64,000 nucleotides of DNA from contig CM071600.1 of NCBI GenBank assembly GCA_036435485.1, positions 59,765,546 through 59,829,545 on the forward strand, in the 5' to 3' direction. Shown piece by piece: positions 46,412 to 57,990 of the stretch; position 1 is the first letter of the stretch, and every line of letters begins with the position of its first letter. A model generated the notes under the pieces. The model worked only from the letters and a program-made list of their open reading frames with translations. It did no database searches and had not been told where the DNA came from. Both the position numbers and the translations under genes were made by a program. This DNA is from Saposhnikovia divaricata. Taxonomy: Eukaryota > Streptophyta > Magnoliopsida > Apiales > Apiaceae.

Positions 46412-46462
<51 letters not shown>

Positions 46463-46754
46463 TTAAAAAATACGTATAATCTATGTTATAATGCAACTTT
46501 CAGTTTTCAAAAATAATAATCAAAATAATTTTTAATATTTAACCAAAAATTGATTAATTTGATTACTAAAATATCAAAAAGGATATATAAAATGAGATGG
46601 AGGGAGTATTACAATTTACAACATTATCGAGTTTCAAAACAGTTCCAAACAAACTTTTATATTTCATATTTGAAAAGATTAAATCTAGCAATTTATAATA
46701 AATAAACTGATATACTTAATTTAATAATCATTCAGACTCCAAAACATGAGTAAT
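45602..46754. other. AT-rich intergenic sequence with a (TA)n run
   Basis: No gene seen. About 46419-46460 is a TA microsatellite. Confidence 0.6.
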
Positions 46755-46757
46755 TTA

Positions 46758-47620
46758 GGCCTCGTTTGTTTATGCAATTTTGGAGTTACACACTAACTTA
46801 AAAATCCTTGGAACTAACATACTGATTTTAAGTTCCCTGGATGACTGAAAATCTGTGTTTGGTTAATCATTATGAAACTTCAAGTTACACAGTTATATTT
46901 ATTTGAATTATCTATTAACAGATTCAGTTTTTGTATAAATACTAATTATCTTGATAAAAGATAAATAAATAAGTTAATTATAAACTTATTAAATTTTTTT
47001 TTATATAAAATAAAACTAGAAATATTATAATATGTTGTAGAAAAAAACATATATCTATTACAGATTATAGTAAAAATAAATAAAATTATTTTAATTCTAA
47101 TAAAAATAAATAAATTAAATTTTATAATTTATTACATAATTGTTATATAGAAAATATAAATTTATTATACAAATTAAAAAATTTAATGTTTTTTTAACAA
47201 TTTACCTAAACCAAATCAAGCAACCCAATTTGTAAAATTAAATTTTACAAGAAAATTAAAAAGTTTATATAATTAATCATGAAAAAAAATATAGAGCATA
47301 TTAAAAATATTTTACTAAATAAAAATTAAAATAGTTACTCAAATTAAGGAACATTAATTACCTATTAAAAAGTGGATGTGTGTAATTATGAATACAAAAT
47401 AATAGTAAAAAAAAGAAGTTAAACATATTTACTACGTAACTCACGGTGACCACGCCTCTGCTAGGTAACTAGGTTCCACCATTTTATAGTAACTGAGAGT
47501 ACCTTGGAAGTTTAGGTTACATAGTTCATTTCAAAAATCACCCAACCAAACGCTGTAACTTGTTAAAGTTCCAAGGTACTTGAAGTTACGTCGTTGAGTT
47601 ACATCCAAACAAACGAGGCC
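46758..47620. mobile_element. PIF/Harbinger-type non-autonomous element
   Basis: Inverted termini GGCCTCGTTTGTTT / AAACAAACGAGGCC are perfect over 14 bp, and TTA flanks both sides (46755-46757, 47621-47623). A 3-bp TTA duplication and this GGCC..GTTTG terminus are characteristic of PIF/Harbinger (Tourist) elements. Longer inverted homology (ttggagttacac / gagttacatcc and agttccaagg) lies inside. It ends about 250 bp upstream of the P4-ATPase TATA-like box. Confidence 0.82.
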
Positions 47621-47828
47621 TTAATTGCAAAGTCATACGTAATTTGACCGTAGGAAATGGGTAAACATATGTTAACTGTTGAATAAATAAATGAATTTGA
47701 GGAATTTAATGAGAAAAGCAGATATCGAAAGTACAAATAAATGTACATACAGTAGTAGTAGCAGTTTGCACACTGACAGAGGGCCCGGAACACACTGATT
47801 TACTGGTCAGAACTGGGACGGAAATAGA

Positions 47829-47855
47829 CTCTCTCTCTCTCTCTCTCTCTCTCTC
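47829..47855 (+). repeat. (CT)n microsatellite in the P4-ATPase promoter
   Basis: 13 CT steps just upstream of a TATA-like element. Pyrimidine microsatellites are common near plant transcription starts. Confidence 0.9.
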
Positions 47856-47867
47856 GATATAGTAGTA

Positions 47868-47877
47868 TTTATATATT
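47868..47877 (+). promoter_or_regulatory. TATA-like box, P4-ATPase gene
   Basis: tttatatatt, followed by a CA-rich segment (about 47900) where transcription could start. It precedes a CT-rich leader and the coding start at 48723. Position is inferred from sequence only. Confidence 0.45.
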
Positions 47878-48059
47878 ATATGAAACACGCAGTTAATGAG
47901 ACACACACACGAGAACTAGCATTCAATCTTTGTCTCTGCTAACATCTGCTACTCTCAACCTGGTCTCTTTTTAAAAAAAAATTCCCTCACTAGTTGACTT
48001 CATCATCTGGGTCTGCTTCTCCATTGTTTCCTTAAAGATCGACTACCCATCATTACTTT

Positions 48060-48550
48060 AGGTACTTTTCATCTCTTCATTGTGTATGTATGCTTGTAAT
48101 TCAAGTTTCTCTTTTCTTTTTGGTAATTTGGGTTTCAAGTTCTAGTCAATTGTTAAAGTTGGAAGTAAAGTATATTATGAAATGTGTAATTATGCACATA
48201 GTTTAGATGAATTCTTTGGTGTTTAGTTGTGAGATACCATGATTGTACATTAGTACAGTTGGGTTTGGAGTTCTTGAGTTAATTATGATGTTTTTTAGTT
48301 GTTCTTTGGTGACCATGTGTTTCACAATCTACTATTTCAGGTTTTAAAATTTGAATTTGTGTTTAAACTTGTCAGGATCACTGTTTCTATTGTAGTTAAA
48401 ATTGGCTGTAATTGGATTTGTTTCCCAATGTGTATATTGGTCATTCTGTTTATATGTAGTATTTTGTACTAAATTTTATTCCCTTTTGGGATGTAGTTTC
48501 TGTGAAGTTTCCGGGGTTGACTTGTCTTCTTGAATTTATGTGTACAGGTT
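48060..48550 (+). other. Probable 5' leader intron of the P4-ATPase gene
   Basis: A GT start after TTTAG near 48061 and a T-rich region ending TGTACAG near 48548 enclose T-rich, non-coding sequence, as in many plant 5' UTR introns. Exact splice sites are uncertain; other AGs follow before the start codon. Confidence 0.35.
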
Positions 48551-48683
48551 TTTTTCTTTTGAAATTCTTTCCATCAATTTATTTTCTTTAATAGTCGCCA
48601 GAGTAGCTTAGTGTGTGATCCAGTTTTGAGGTCAAAGTTGTTGACGTCAGAGTCGGAGTTTTGGTGTGTTTTTGGAGCTACTT

Positions 48684-48698
48684 ATGTGGTATTCTTAA
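48684..48698 (+). other. Four-codon upstream ORF before the P4-ATPase start
   Basis: ATG TGG TAT TCT TAA, in the same frame as the main start and ending 24 bp before it. Its stop shows that translation of the flippase cannot begin further upstream in this frame. It could reduce re-initiation if it lies in the mature leader. Confidence 0.5.
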
Positions 48699-48722
48699 TC
48701 ATTTTGGGCTGAAGCCTGAGAA

Positions 48723-51700
48723 ATGGCGCATGGTAGGATCAGGGCAAAGGTCCGAAGGAGCAGTCTTTACACATTTGGTTGTGCTAGGCCACCCGCTGAT
48801 GAAACCGAGGGTCCTCACCATATTCAAGGTCCTGGATATTCACGAGTAGTATATTGCAACCAGCCCCGTCTCCACCAAAAGAAACCTTATAATTACTCAT
48901 ATAATTACATATCCACCACAAAGTACAATGTTATAACTTTCATACCTAAAGCAATCTTTGAGCAATTCAGGCGAGTTGCCAATGTTTACTTTCTCCTGGC
49001 AGCAATTTTGTCACTCACACCTGTTACTCCATTCTTACCCGTTAGCATGATTGCTCCTCTGGCATTTGTGGTTGGACTGAGTATGGCAAAGGAAGCAATG
49101 GAAGACTGGCGTAGATTTGTACAAGATATGAAGGTAAATCTGCGGAAAGCCATCACTCATAAAGGGAACGGGGAATTTTCGTATAAACCATGGTTGAAGA
49201 TTCAGGTTGGAGATGTGGTAAAAGTAGAGAAGGATCAATTTTTCCCTGCAGATTTGTTTTTTCTGTCATCTAGTTATGAAGATGGGATCTGTTATGTAGA
49301 GACTATGAACTTAGATGGAGAGACAAACCTGAAGGTTAAAAGAGCTTTAGAGGTAACTCTACCCTTGGATGATGACGACTCTTTCAAAAATTTCACAGGA
49401 ACAATTAGATGTGAAGACCCCAACCCTAACCTTTACACTTTTGTCGGTAATCTAGAAATTAACAACCAGCTCTATCCTCTCGATCCCAGTCAAATTCTTC
49501 TTAGAGATTCAAAGCTGAGGAATACAAGTTATGTGTATGGAGTGGTAATTTTTACCGGTCATGATAGCAAAGTCATGCAAAATGCTACAAAATCTCCTTC
49601 AAAAAGAAGCAGGATTGAAAAACAGATGGACAAAATTATTTATATCCTCTTCACACTTCTAGTGTTCATCTCACTAATTAGTTCAATAGGTTTCGCTGTT
49701 AAGACAAAAGACCAGATGCCAGATTGGTGGTATTTGCCTCCAGATGAAGAAGGTCTATATGATCCTAGTCGGGCGAACTTGTCTGGCTTCTATCATCTAA
49801 TCACTGCTCTTATCCTTTATGGATACCTAATACCCATCTCACTATATGTTTCTATTGAGCTTGTGAAGGTTCTTCAAGCAAAATTCATTAACAAGGACAT
49901 ACACATGTACGATGAAGAGACAGAAACTCCTGCTCAAGCACGAACATCAAATTTGAATGAGGAGTTAGGCCAGGTTGATACAATTCTCTCTGATAAAACT
50001 GGAACTTTGACATGCAATCAGATGGATTTTATAAAGTGTTCCATTGCTGGGACTGCTTATGGCTTGTCTGCTAGTGAAATAGAAGTTGCAGCTGCAAAGC
50101 AGATGGCAATGGACCTTGATGGGCAGGATCCTGAATTTTCAGGCAATTTCAGCCGTAGAAATAGTGCAGAGGTATTACTTAAAAACAGAAGGCCTAGTTT
50201 TGGACCATCTGAGATTGAGATGGAGAGTATCAGTACTCCTACAGGTATAAAGCATCAGAAACCTGTGATAAAAGGGTTTAATTTTGAGGACAGCCGCATC
50301 ATGAATGGAAATTGGTCAAGAGAACCATTTGCAGATCTAATATTGTTATTTTTCCGAATTCTTGCTGTTTGTCACACTGCAATTCCAGAGCTAAATGATG
50401 AAACGGGTGTCTACGACTACGAAGCAGAGTCACCAGATGAGAGAGCTTTTCTTGTGGCAGCAAGAGAATTTGGTTTCGAGTACTGTAAAAGAAGCCAAAC
50501 AAGCATATATGTGCGTGAATGGCATCCTTCTTCTCAAGAAATTATTGAAAGGTAACATGTACAACTTTTTTGTACATTTATTTGATCTCGGAGTCTCAAG
50601 ACTTAGTGCATTGACTAATACTTCCTGATGAAATTTCAGGGAGTTTAAAATTCTTAATCTGCTGGATTTCACTAGCAAAAGAAAGAGGATGTCTGTGATT
50701 GTCAGGGATGAGAATGGAAAAATTTTCCTGCTGTGCAAAGGCGCAGACAGGTTTGCTTTTAGACCTTTTACATATTCTATTGTGTGAACAGACCAGTTGT
50801 GTGCTCTAAACTGTGCATAGTGTAATCAATATAGCAATTGTAGATTTTTAAATTTTTGTTCATATTTGACAAATAAGGAAAACATCCAATGAGATAGAAG
50901 CTTGAAGTTCATGAAATTTAATACCTTTTCTAGTTAATCTTCTCTATCAAGATCTTGAATCTATAATTTCATTTTTGACTTTTTGTTTAGCATCATCTTT
51001 GACCGTTTATCTGAGAATGGAAGGTTGTTTGAAGAAGCTACCATGAGGCATCTGAATGAATATGGGGAAGCTGGATTACGGACACTTGCACTTGCTTATA
51101 AGAAGCTAGAAGAGGCTGAATACACTGCTTGGAATGAAGAGTTTCTTAAAGCAAAGACTTCTATTGGCGGGGACAGAGAGGTAATACTTGAAAAATTATC
51201 GGACATGATGGAAAGAGATTTATATCTTATTGGCGCAACTGCTGTGGAGGACAAACTGCAGAAAGGGGTAAGAGAGTCATCTTTTATCACTGGATTAGTT
51301 GTCATTTAGTATTCTGTTTTCTCTTTCAAGTTCCTTCCTAAATTCTGAAATCAGTTGCTTTGTTTCAACTCCAGGTGCCTCAGTGTATTGATAAACTAGC
51401 ACAAGCAGGCTTGAAATTCTGGGTCCTTACAGGTGATAAGATGGAAACTGCAATTAACATTGGGTAAGTTTAAGGCCTATAGTGATCTGTGCATAGTTTG
51501 TAGGTCACTTTTCATATAAGTCGCCAGTAAATGTGATTATTGTTGTATTTTACTGGTGCAGATATGCATGCAGTCTGCTTCGACAAGGCATGAAACAGAT
51601 ATGCATATCAGTAAACATTGACATTGTAGCCCAAGATTCCAAAAAGGTATCCATTTTTTGAAGCTTAAAGTAAGAGAGAAATGTATATTAATTCAATATA

Positions 51701-53951
51701 GATAACTGATGGTTGCTATTTGTCAGTTGGCGAAGGAGAATATTTTGATGCAAATCAACAATGCTTCTCAAATGGTCAAGCTTGAAAAGGATCCTCATGC
51801 TGCGTTTGCCTTAATAATTGACGGCAAAGCATTAGCTTATGCCTTGGAGAATGATATGAAGAATCATTTTTTAAATCTGGCAGTAAATTGTGCATCTGTG
51901 ATCTGCTGTCGCGTCTCTCCTAAGCAGAAGGCGCTGGTAAAATATTTTTCCTCATTGTAGAACTTGGTTTTCGTTCCTCAATTCTGCTAAAAACAATTAA
52001 GTGGTTGTTGAATCTGTGTATATGCTATTGCCACTCCAGGTAACAAGATTAGTAAAAGAAGGCACAGGAAAAATAACTTTAGCTATTGGTGATGGTGCAA
52101 ATGATGTTGGAATGATTCAAGAGGCAGATATTGGTGTAGGAATCAGTGGTGTTGAAGGAATGCAGGTTCATAATACCTACAGCAAGTTGCTTCTGAAGTA
52201 TACAGTTGTTATACACTGATACTTTTCAGGGCATCTTTTGACTAGTTTTTAATAGTAATTGCGAAGGCTTTTTTGTTCAGTATGTGTCAATATATCTCCA
52301 TCCCAAAGCATAAGTTAGATTGCAAAGAGAAAGAACAAATGGACCTTGTGAACTTGTAAAGAACTAAAATTTGTACAGTTCTATGTTAGTGAATTACAAT
52401 TATTTAAAAGTTCATCTATCCATTTTAAATGAGAAATCCACTTCGCTGTGCTGCTTGTAAATGAAATTTCTGTGAGTTGAAGTTTTTAGCTCTTACAATT
52501 TTCAGTCCTACTTTAATTGCCTATATTTTGTGGTTATGTAGATATAGTTGTAGAGGCACGAGTAGTTTAGGTTTTTTTTTTCTTGGCAAAAAGCACGTCA
52601 TTCTTCTTAATCCTGTTTTTCAGCTAACAAAATTCAACTTTTTACAGGCTGTGATGGCTAGTGATTTTTCCATTGCTCAGTTCCAATTTCTGGAGAGACT
52701 TCTGGTTGTACATGGGCACTGGTGCTACAAGAGGATTGCTCAAATGGTAATAAACAAGTTTTCTAATATATATATATATATACCAGTAGTCGATTACATT
52801 AGTATAAACAGTCTGTTTTCAGGTCCGCAGAATAACTATGTACGAACATGTGTCCTTTTTTGTTAAATTCCTGAATGAGTACCAACTGTAAGACACATAA
52901 TCTCATGTAAATGCAAACTTGTGTCATGTTCTCCCTTTTGTTGTGTTTTTATTGCTAAACTCACGCATTCTCACTGAAACGCAACTCTGTACATCCAGAT
53001 TTGTTATTTCTTCTACAAGAACATTGCCTTTGGGCTTACACTATTTTACTTCGAGGCGTTCACTGGTTTCTCTGGGCAATCCGTCTATGATGACTGGTAC
53101 ATGTTACTATTTAATGTTGTTCTTACTTCATGGCCTGTCATTTCACTCGGTGTCTTCGAACAAGATGTTTCTTCTGAGGTCTGCCTACAGGTCAGTCCAC
53201 TGGTACATCTTTGCACTTCCCATGTACGTGTTTATTCTACCAGTCTTTGCATACTTACATAGCAGTTGTCTCTATACAGTTTCCAGCATTGTATCAGCAA
53301 GGACCGAAGAACTTATTCTTTGACTGGTATCGGATATTTGGGTGGATGGGAAACGGTCTCTATTCCTCCCTAGTTATTTTCTTTGTAAACATTATTATCT
53401 TTTACGACCAAGCCTTCCGCTCAGAAGGCCAAACTGCGGATATGGCTGCTGTGGGTACCACTATGTTCACTTGCATCATTTGGGCTGTCAACTGCCAGAT
53501 TGCCCTCATAATGAGTCACTTCACTTGGATACAACACTTCCTCGTGTGGGGAAGCGTTGTCACTTGGTATATATTTCTATATCTGTATGGCCTGATTTCA
53601 CCAGTTTACTCTGGGAATGATTATAAAGTACTTGAAGAAGCTCTTGCTCCTGCACCACTATACTGGCTCACCACTCTCTTAGTACCAGTTGCTTGTAATC
53701 TCCCCTACCTAGCTCATATATCATTCCAGCGGGCCTTCAATCCAATGGATCATCACGTGATTCAAGAAATCAAGTACTTTAAAAGAGATAAGGTGGACCG
53801 AAGTATGTGGAGAAGAGAGCGGTCGAAAGCTAGACAAGAAACCAAGATAGGGTTCTCAGCAAGAGTAGATGCAACAATCAGACAGTTAAGATTGAGATTG
53901 CAGAGGAGATATTCTTCGTCGACTCCACGTATTAGCATGTCTCCTACATAA
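48723..53951 (+). CDS. P4-type ATPase, phospholipid flippase, ALA4/ALA5-like
   Basis: Ten exons: 48723-50551, 50640-50750, 50991-51267, 51375-51463, 51562-51646, 51727-51936, 52040-52165, 52648-52746, 52999-53190, 53280-53951. All introns are GT-AG. The sum is 3690 nt, 1229 codons plus stop, close to Arabidopsis ALA4-ALA7. P4 motifs in order: DGET (198-201) in the actuator, PISL (371-374) in TM4 where cation pumps have PEGL-type motifs, phosphorylation site DKTGTLT (Asp424), SPDER (570-574), KGAD, TGDK (758-761), and GDGANDV (Asp885, Asp889). Two N-terminal helix pairs and six C-terminal helices are visible. P4-ATPases move phospholipids or glucosylceramides to the cytosolic leaflet and usually need a CDC50/ALIS subunit; Arabidopsis ALA4/ALA5 act in cell expansion. 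The start has a good context (GAGAAATGGC). It appears intact. Confidence 0.96.
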
Positions 53952-54120
53952 TTTTACTTTTCTTGATTCTGTCAATAATGTTGAGATCATTGGCAGTTGG
54001 TCAATTTCTTCAGTTGCCCTTGTTCATTCCTCAAGGTGTATGTCCTGTATTTTAGTGGCATTGCTTGTAGGGATTCATCAGGCAAGTTAGAGAGTAGGTT
54101 GTGTACAGCTATTCATCTAC
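53952..54120 (+). other. 3' UTR region of the P4-ATPase gene
   Basis: U-rich sequence after the stop with an aataatg (near 53977) that could act in polyadenylation. Ends before the first Helitron-like repeat. Confidence 0.4.
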
Positions 54121-54124
54121 AGTG

Positions 54125-54386
54125 TAGTATAATATAAATATTAATTTTAATATGTTGTTCGTAGGATTCGAACCTTAGTATGTACCTATTTTTAATATTA
54201 CATATAAATTATTATGTTGTTCACAGAAATCAAACCTTAAACCTCTATATATAACAAATTTATTATTGTTGCATCTAACGGTCATCATCTATTTGAGTTG
54301 AAGATCTAACGGTTGTAGGGATAACAAAAAATGAGGGGATAACCAAATCACAAAATATACCACATTCGCTTATTATAGTATAGTAC
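54125..54386 (-). mobile_element. Helitron-like fragment
   Basis: Shares the ttaatatgttgtt-cg(ta)ggattcgaacctta block, the aacggt-catgat block and the ttcgcttattatagtatag end with the Helitron at 54591-54947. Its 3' end is not recognisable. Confidence 0.5.
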
Positions 54387-55512
54387 CAGGGGTGTTTATC
54401 AAATCGCACAAACCGTCCGTCCCGCGCCGCACCGCACCGCTCCGCATGGTTTAAATTTTTCGTGGTTTGGTCATGGTTTGCATTTTAGCCAAACCGTACA
54501 GTGCGGTATGATTTATGGTTTAGGAACTCATTCTCGCGGTTCAGACCGCACCGCACTGCATATTATATAATATTAATGTATTTATAAATACCAGCTTATA
54601 TCCCGTGCAAAGCACGGGTTATTTTTATTTTTTAAATTTGTTTATAGTTTAGTATATATAATATTTTAAACATTATTTTTAATTTAGTATTAAATCTAAA
54701 TTAATATGCTGTTGGTGGGAATCGAACCTTCAACCTTTCTATATAACATAATCTAGTATTAATTTTATATTAAAATGTTGTTGGCGGGATTCGAACCTTA
54801 GACCTTCAACTTTTAGTATTGTTGTATCTAACGGTCATGATCTATTTGAATTGAAGATCTAACGGTTGTGAATGAGGATAACAAAAAATAAGGGGGGTAA
54901 CCAACTATAAATTATATCCCCTTTCGCTTATTATAATATAGTATAGATATACATACTTATGATTTTTTTTACCATGAACCATTTATCACTCTATTCAGTA
55001 AGATTGAGAAATATTGATGTGCTTTCACCTTATTCTGAGAACTGAAGGTTACCACTCAAATTTTAAGCACAGTTCATTTTAAAGTGAAGTGTACCTCACT
55101 GGTTTTATCAAAGCATCAGACATTTGACAAGTCTAATTGTAGAGTAAATGAAGTGAATACTCTAAATAACTATGAAGTCCTCAAAAAAGCTTGATTTAGT
55201 TATTTCTTTTTGTTAAGTCTTGTCCTTGAGAACTTAGAAATAATTTAAGATGTATTTCAAATTCTAAACTTATATTTCATTTTGATTTAGAAATTTATTA
55301 TCATGGATTTCAGAATTTGTTTGTTTTTAAGATACTATATTATTAAATTTTGAAATAGATAAATTGCCCGCACCGCACCGCCCGCATTTTTCGTGATGTG
55401 GTTTATGTGGTTTTAATTTTACGTGGTGTGGTCGCGGTTTGAAAATTTGTTCATGCGGTTTGGTTTGCGATTTGAGAAAAAAACCGCATCGCCTGCACCG
55501 CGAACACCCTTA
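54387..55512. mobile_element. Non-autonomous hAT-type element with a nested Helitron
   Basis: 8-bp TSD tatagtac at 54379-54386 and 55513-55520. Termini CAGGGGTGTT and (complement) TAAGGGTGTT match at 8 of 10. Subterminal regions are rich in ccgcaccgc/gcggtgcgg and gcggttt motifs in inverted arrangement. It includes the 357-bp Helitron. No transposase. Confidence 0.82.
54591..54947 (-). mobile_element. Non-autonomous Helitron, 357 bp
   Basis: On the minus strand it starts TCTATACTATATTATAAT and ends with a hairpin CCCGTGCTTTGCACGGG followed 7 bp later by CTGG (a CTRR end). It lies between A and T of the host, with no duplication. These are the Helitron hallmarks. Two internal tandem copies of a gttggcgggattcgaacctt-type block are present. 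Confidence 0.8.
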
Positions 55513-55714
55513 TATAGTACTAACTTTTGCATGGGCTACTTCAATTTTTTAAAATTTGTTTATAGTGTAGCAAAGAATTTGAACTTTACACTTTTGTATA
55601 TTATAATTTTTAGTATTAAATATAAATTAATATGTTATTGGCGGGAATTGAACCTTAGACCTCTCTATATAACAACTTTTAGTATTGTTGTATGTAACGG
55701 TCATGACCTGTTTG

Positions 55715-55963
55715 TAGGGATGGCAAAAAAAACCGATCTGATGGATACCCGATCCAATTCGACCCGATTGGATCTTACCGAACCCGATTTTTTGGATTTG
55801 GATTTGGATTTGGATTTGATTTTTAAACCCGAAAGAGTTTGGATTTGGATTTGGATATTAACTATATCCAACCCGATCCAAACCCGAAACCCGAAAACCC
55901 GATCCAAACCCGACCCAAACCCGAAACCCGAAAAAAACCCGATATATTATATATATATATATT

Positions 55964-56033
<70 letters not shown>

Positions 56034-56370
56034 GTACATATATAATCTTAAAAAAAATACATATTACTTAGTTACACTAAGTAATATGTCCCTAGATAGT
56101 GATATTTAGAGTGCTGTAACTTGGACATATTTATTTTTATGTTTTTGGAATTTGAATTTTATTTGTAATTGTAATTTTATTTTTTGTGAAATTTTTATGT
56201 AATTCGGGTTTGGATAAACCCGAACCCGATCCAAACCCGATGGATCGGGTTTGGATTTTGAATTTCCAGATCCGATTGGATTTGGATCGGGTTTGGATTT
56301 GGATTTCAGATTCGGGTTTGGATTTGGATATCACAGGTATCCAACCCGATCCAACCCGTTGCCATCCCTA
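55715..56370. mobile_element. Non-autonomous hAT element with TAGGGATGGCAA ends
   Basis: Perfect 12-bp inverted ends TAGGGATGGCAA / TTGCCATCCCTA and an exact 8-bp TSD cctgtttg at 55707-55714 and 56371-56378. Subterminal sequence consists of ggatttggat and acccgatcc repeats in inverted arrangement. A TA-rich microsatellite fills about 55955-56042. Confidence 0.9.
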
Positions 56371-56441
56371 CCTGTTTGTGATGAAGAACTAACGGCTATA
56401 AAATAATGGATAACAAAAAATGATAACCAAACTACAAATTA

Positions 56442-56572
56442 ATAGGATACGTAAATATGTCAAGATTTATGTTACTGTAATTACTCCTTGATGTTGTAAA
56501 TTATTCTCTGATTATTTCACTTTCCTTGTAACTCTCTTGTAAGACGGATCTTGACATATTTACATATCCTAT
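56442..56572. mobile_element. 131-bp MITE
   Basis: Near-perfect ~26-bp inverted ends (ATAGGATAYGTAAATATGTC) and a 9-bp TSD tacaaatta at 56433-56441 and 56573-56581. The 9-bp duplication would suit a Mutator-type transposase. No coding capacity. Confidence 0.85.
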
Positions 56573-56612
56573 TACAAATTATACCCCTTTCATTTATTAT
56601 AGTATAGTATAC

Positions 56613-57545
56613 ACATTATAGAAGTATGTACATGTATAGTATGTATATAGTATATTATAGATGTTCTGTTTGTTTTTCAGTTTTTTATTTAAATTAGTCT
56701 TTTGTCTGATTTTAAAAAATACAATATCTTCTCATCCTAAAATTAATTAGAAACTGTTTTAAAGTTATAAAAGAAAAATAAATTGAAGCATCTTTTATTT
56801 AGTTACCTTTTTTGAAGTCTCTGGTCTGTTGAAGCCTGAAGGTGCCCCTGATGTAGTTGTTGAAAGTGGTTGTCATGATTCTTATTGGTTGTACACTCTT
56901 TTGAATGTAACGAAATTGTGGTGTACAAAGAAAAAGAATAAAGTACATTTTGCGTACCTGAACTTTGCCGAAAACACCACTTACAATACTATATTTTAGA
57001 AACTATCATTTGCAATATTGAACAAACACTTTACCTAAACTTCGTGTACTATCGTCTATCTGTTACCAACTCCGTTAAATCATCAGGGGTAAAACTATCT
57101 TTTCTGGCTACATTTTTGCGTGGGCTTTTCTGTAAGAAGATAGATACGCGGGCTTTTCTCAGGTATATATACACACAGAGCAATATAGAGACTAATTCAA
57201 GGTGTAACAATTTCATGTCCAAGGTGCAAATCACACTAAAGAGTTCATGCCATTAACATTAACATACCTAGACTAAAGCAGAAGTATAACAACTTAGTAT
57301 CCATATACAGTATAACAACTTCGTATCCAAACATATTTACTGAGTAGTTACAATAAAGGATATGCTATTTCCCAATAGTCTCCCAAATGAACTACATTTG
57401 TAACATCTAATCAGAAAAGCACGACCACATGTATATTGATATAGTGATATGAGTACTTTACGTTCGTGTACATTAATTTGTCCAGAACCTAAGGATATAT
57501 TGATGTGTACTTAAATTCTTTGTGTAATTTCAAATTCCCATATGT
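56613..57545. other. Intergenic sequence
   Basis: No gene. From about 56944, agtacattttgcgtacctga and related phrases look like one end of a MULE-type element, but I could not find the opposite end. Confidence 0.4.
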
Positions 57546-57990
57546 GCATGTTGGAGGTCCATCATCGAAGCCCTTAGTGGGCTTGTGTAACAGGCTTGTT
57601 CGGTTATCCAGAACGACCGAGGCCCATATACGGACGAAAGCCCATTTACTCCCAACAGTTCCTGGCCCATTAGAGCGCACGATCTCCATAACCAACGGTT
57701 ACCTCCACGATTATCTACACGACAGGTAGTGAGAAGCGAAGGGGGATTAATATACAGGTTCTATCATTCTCTTCATTCACTTAACATATTACACAAACAC
57801 AAACTCTTTACGTTCACTCTTACCTACGAAGAACCGACTGACTTATTCTCACACCGGAGGTGAATCGGGGGGCCAAACCCTCGCATTCTTCTTCATTCCA
57901 CCCGTGCCTACAACCGACTCGTTCCCGTGGCCGTGACAGACGGAGAGCAGGAGGAAGAGGCCGAAGGCTAATTCCCTGGTAATCGTATAT
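57546..57990 (+). repeat. Possible LTR fragment
   Basis: Begins TGTTGGAGGTCC. Locally GC-richer than its surroundings. A TATA-like taatata (about 57750) and an accggaggtgaatcgggg segment near 57854 recall gypsy LTR 3' parts. No partner LTR or TSD was found, and the right border is uncertain. Confidence 0.35.

Larger units (their letters stand above)
55521..56612 (-). mobile_element. Helitron-like element, degenerate, split by two DNA transposons
   Basis: Contains the same ggcgggaattgaaccttaga and aacggtcatgacc blocks and ends ttattatagtatag as the other copies. Its hairpin is degraded (gcatgggc). A hAT element (55715-56370) and a MITE (56442-56572) interrupt it. Confidence 0.5.

Noticed and set aside
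54160..54180. tRNA gene suggested by GGATTCGAACC
   Set aside because: The match is only the T-arm phrase (on the minus strand); no acceptor, D or anticodon stem surrounds it, and the phrase recurs in each Helitron-family copy.
55423..56045. Asp/Pro/Lys repeat ORFs (DLDLDL, NPKPE)
   Set aside because: Translations of the ggatttggat/acccgatcc subterminal repeats of the hAT element.
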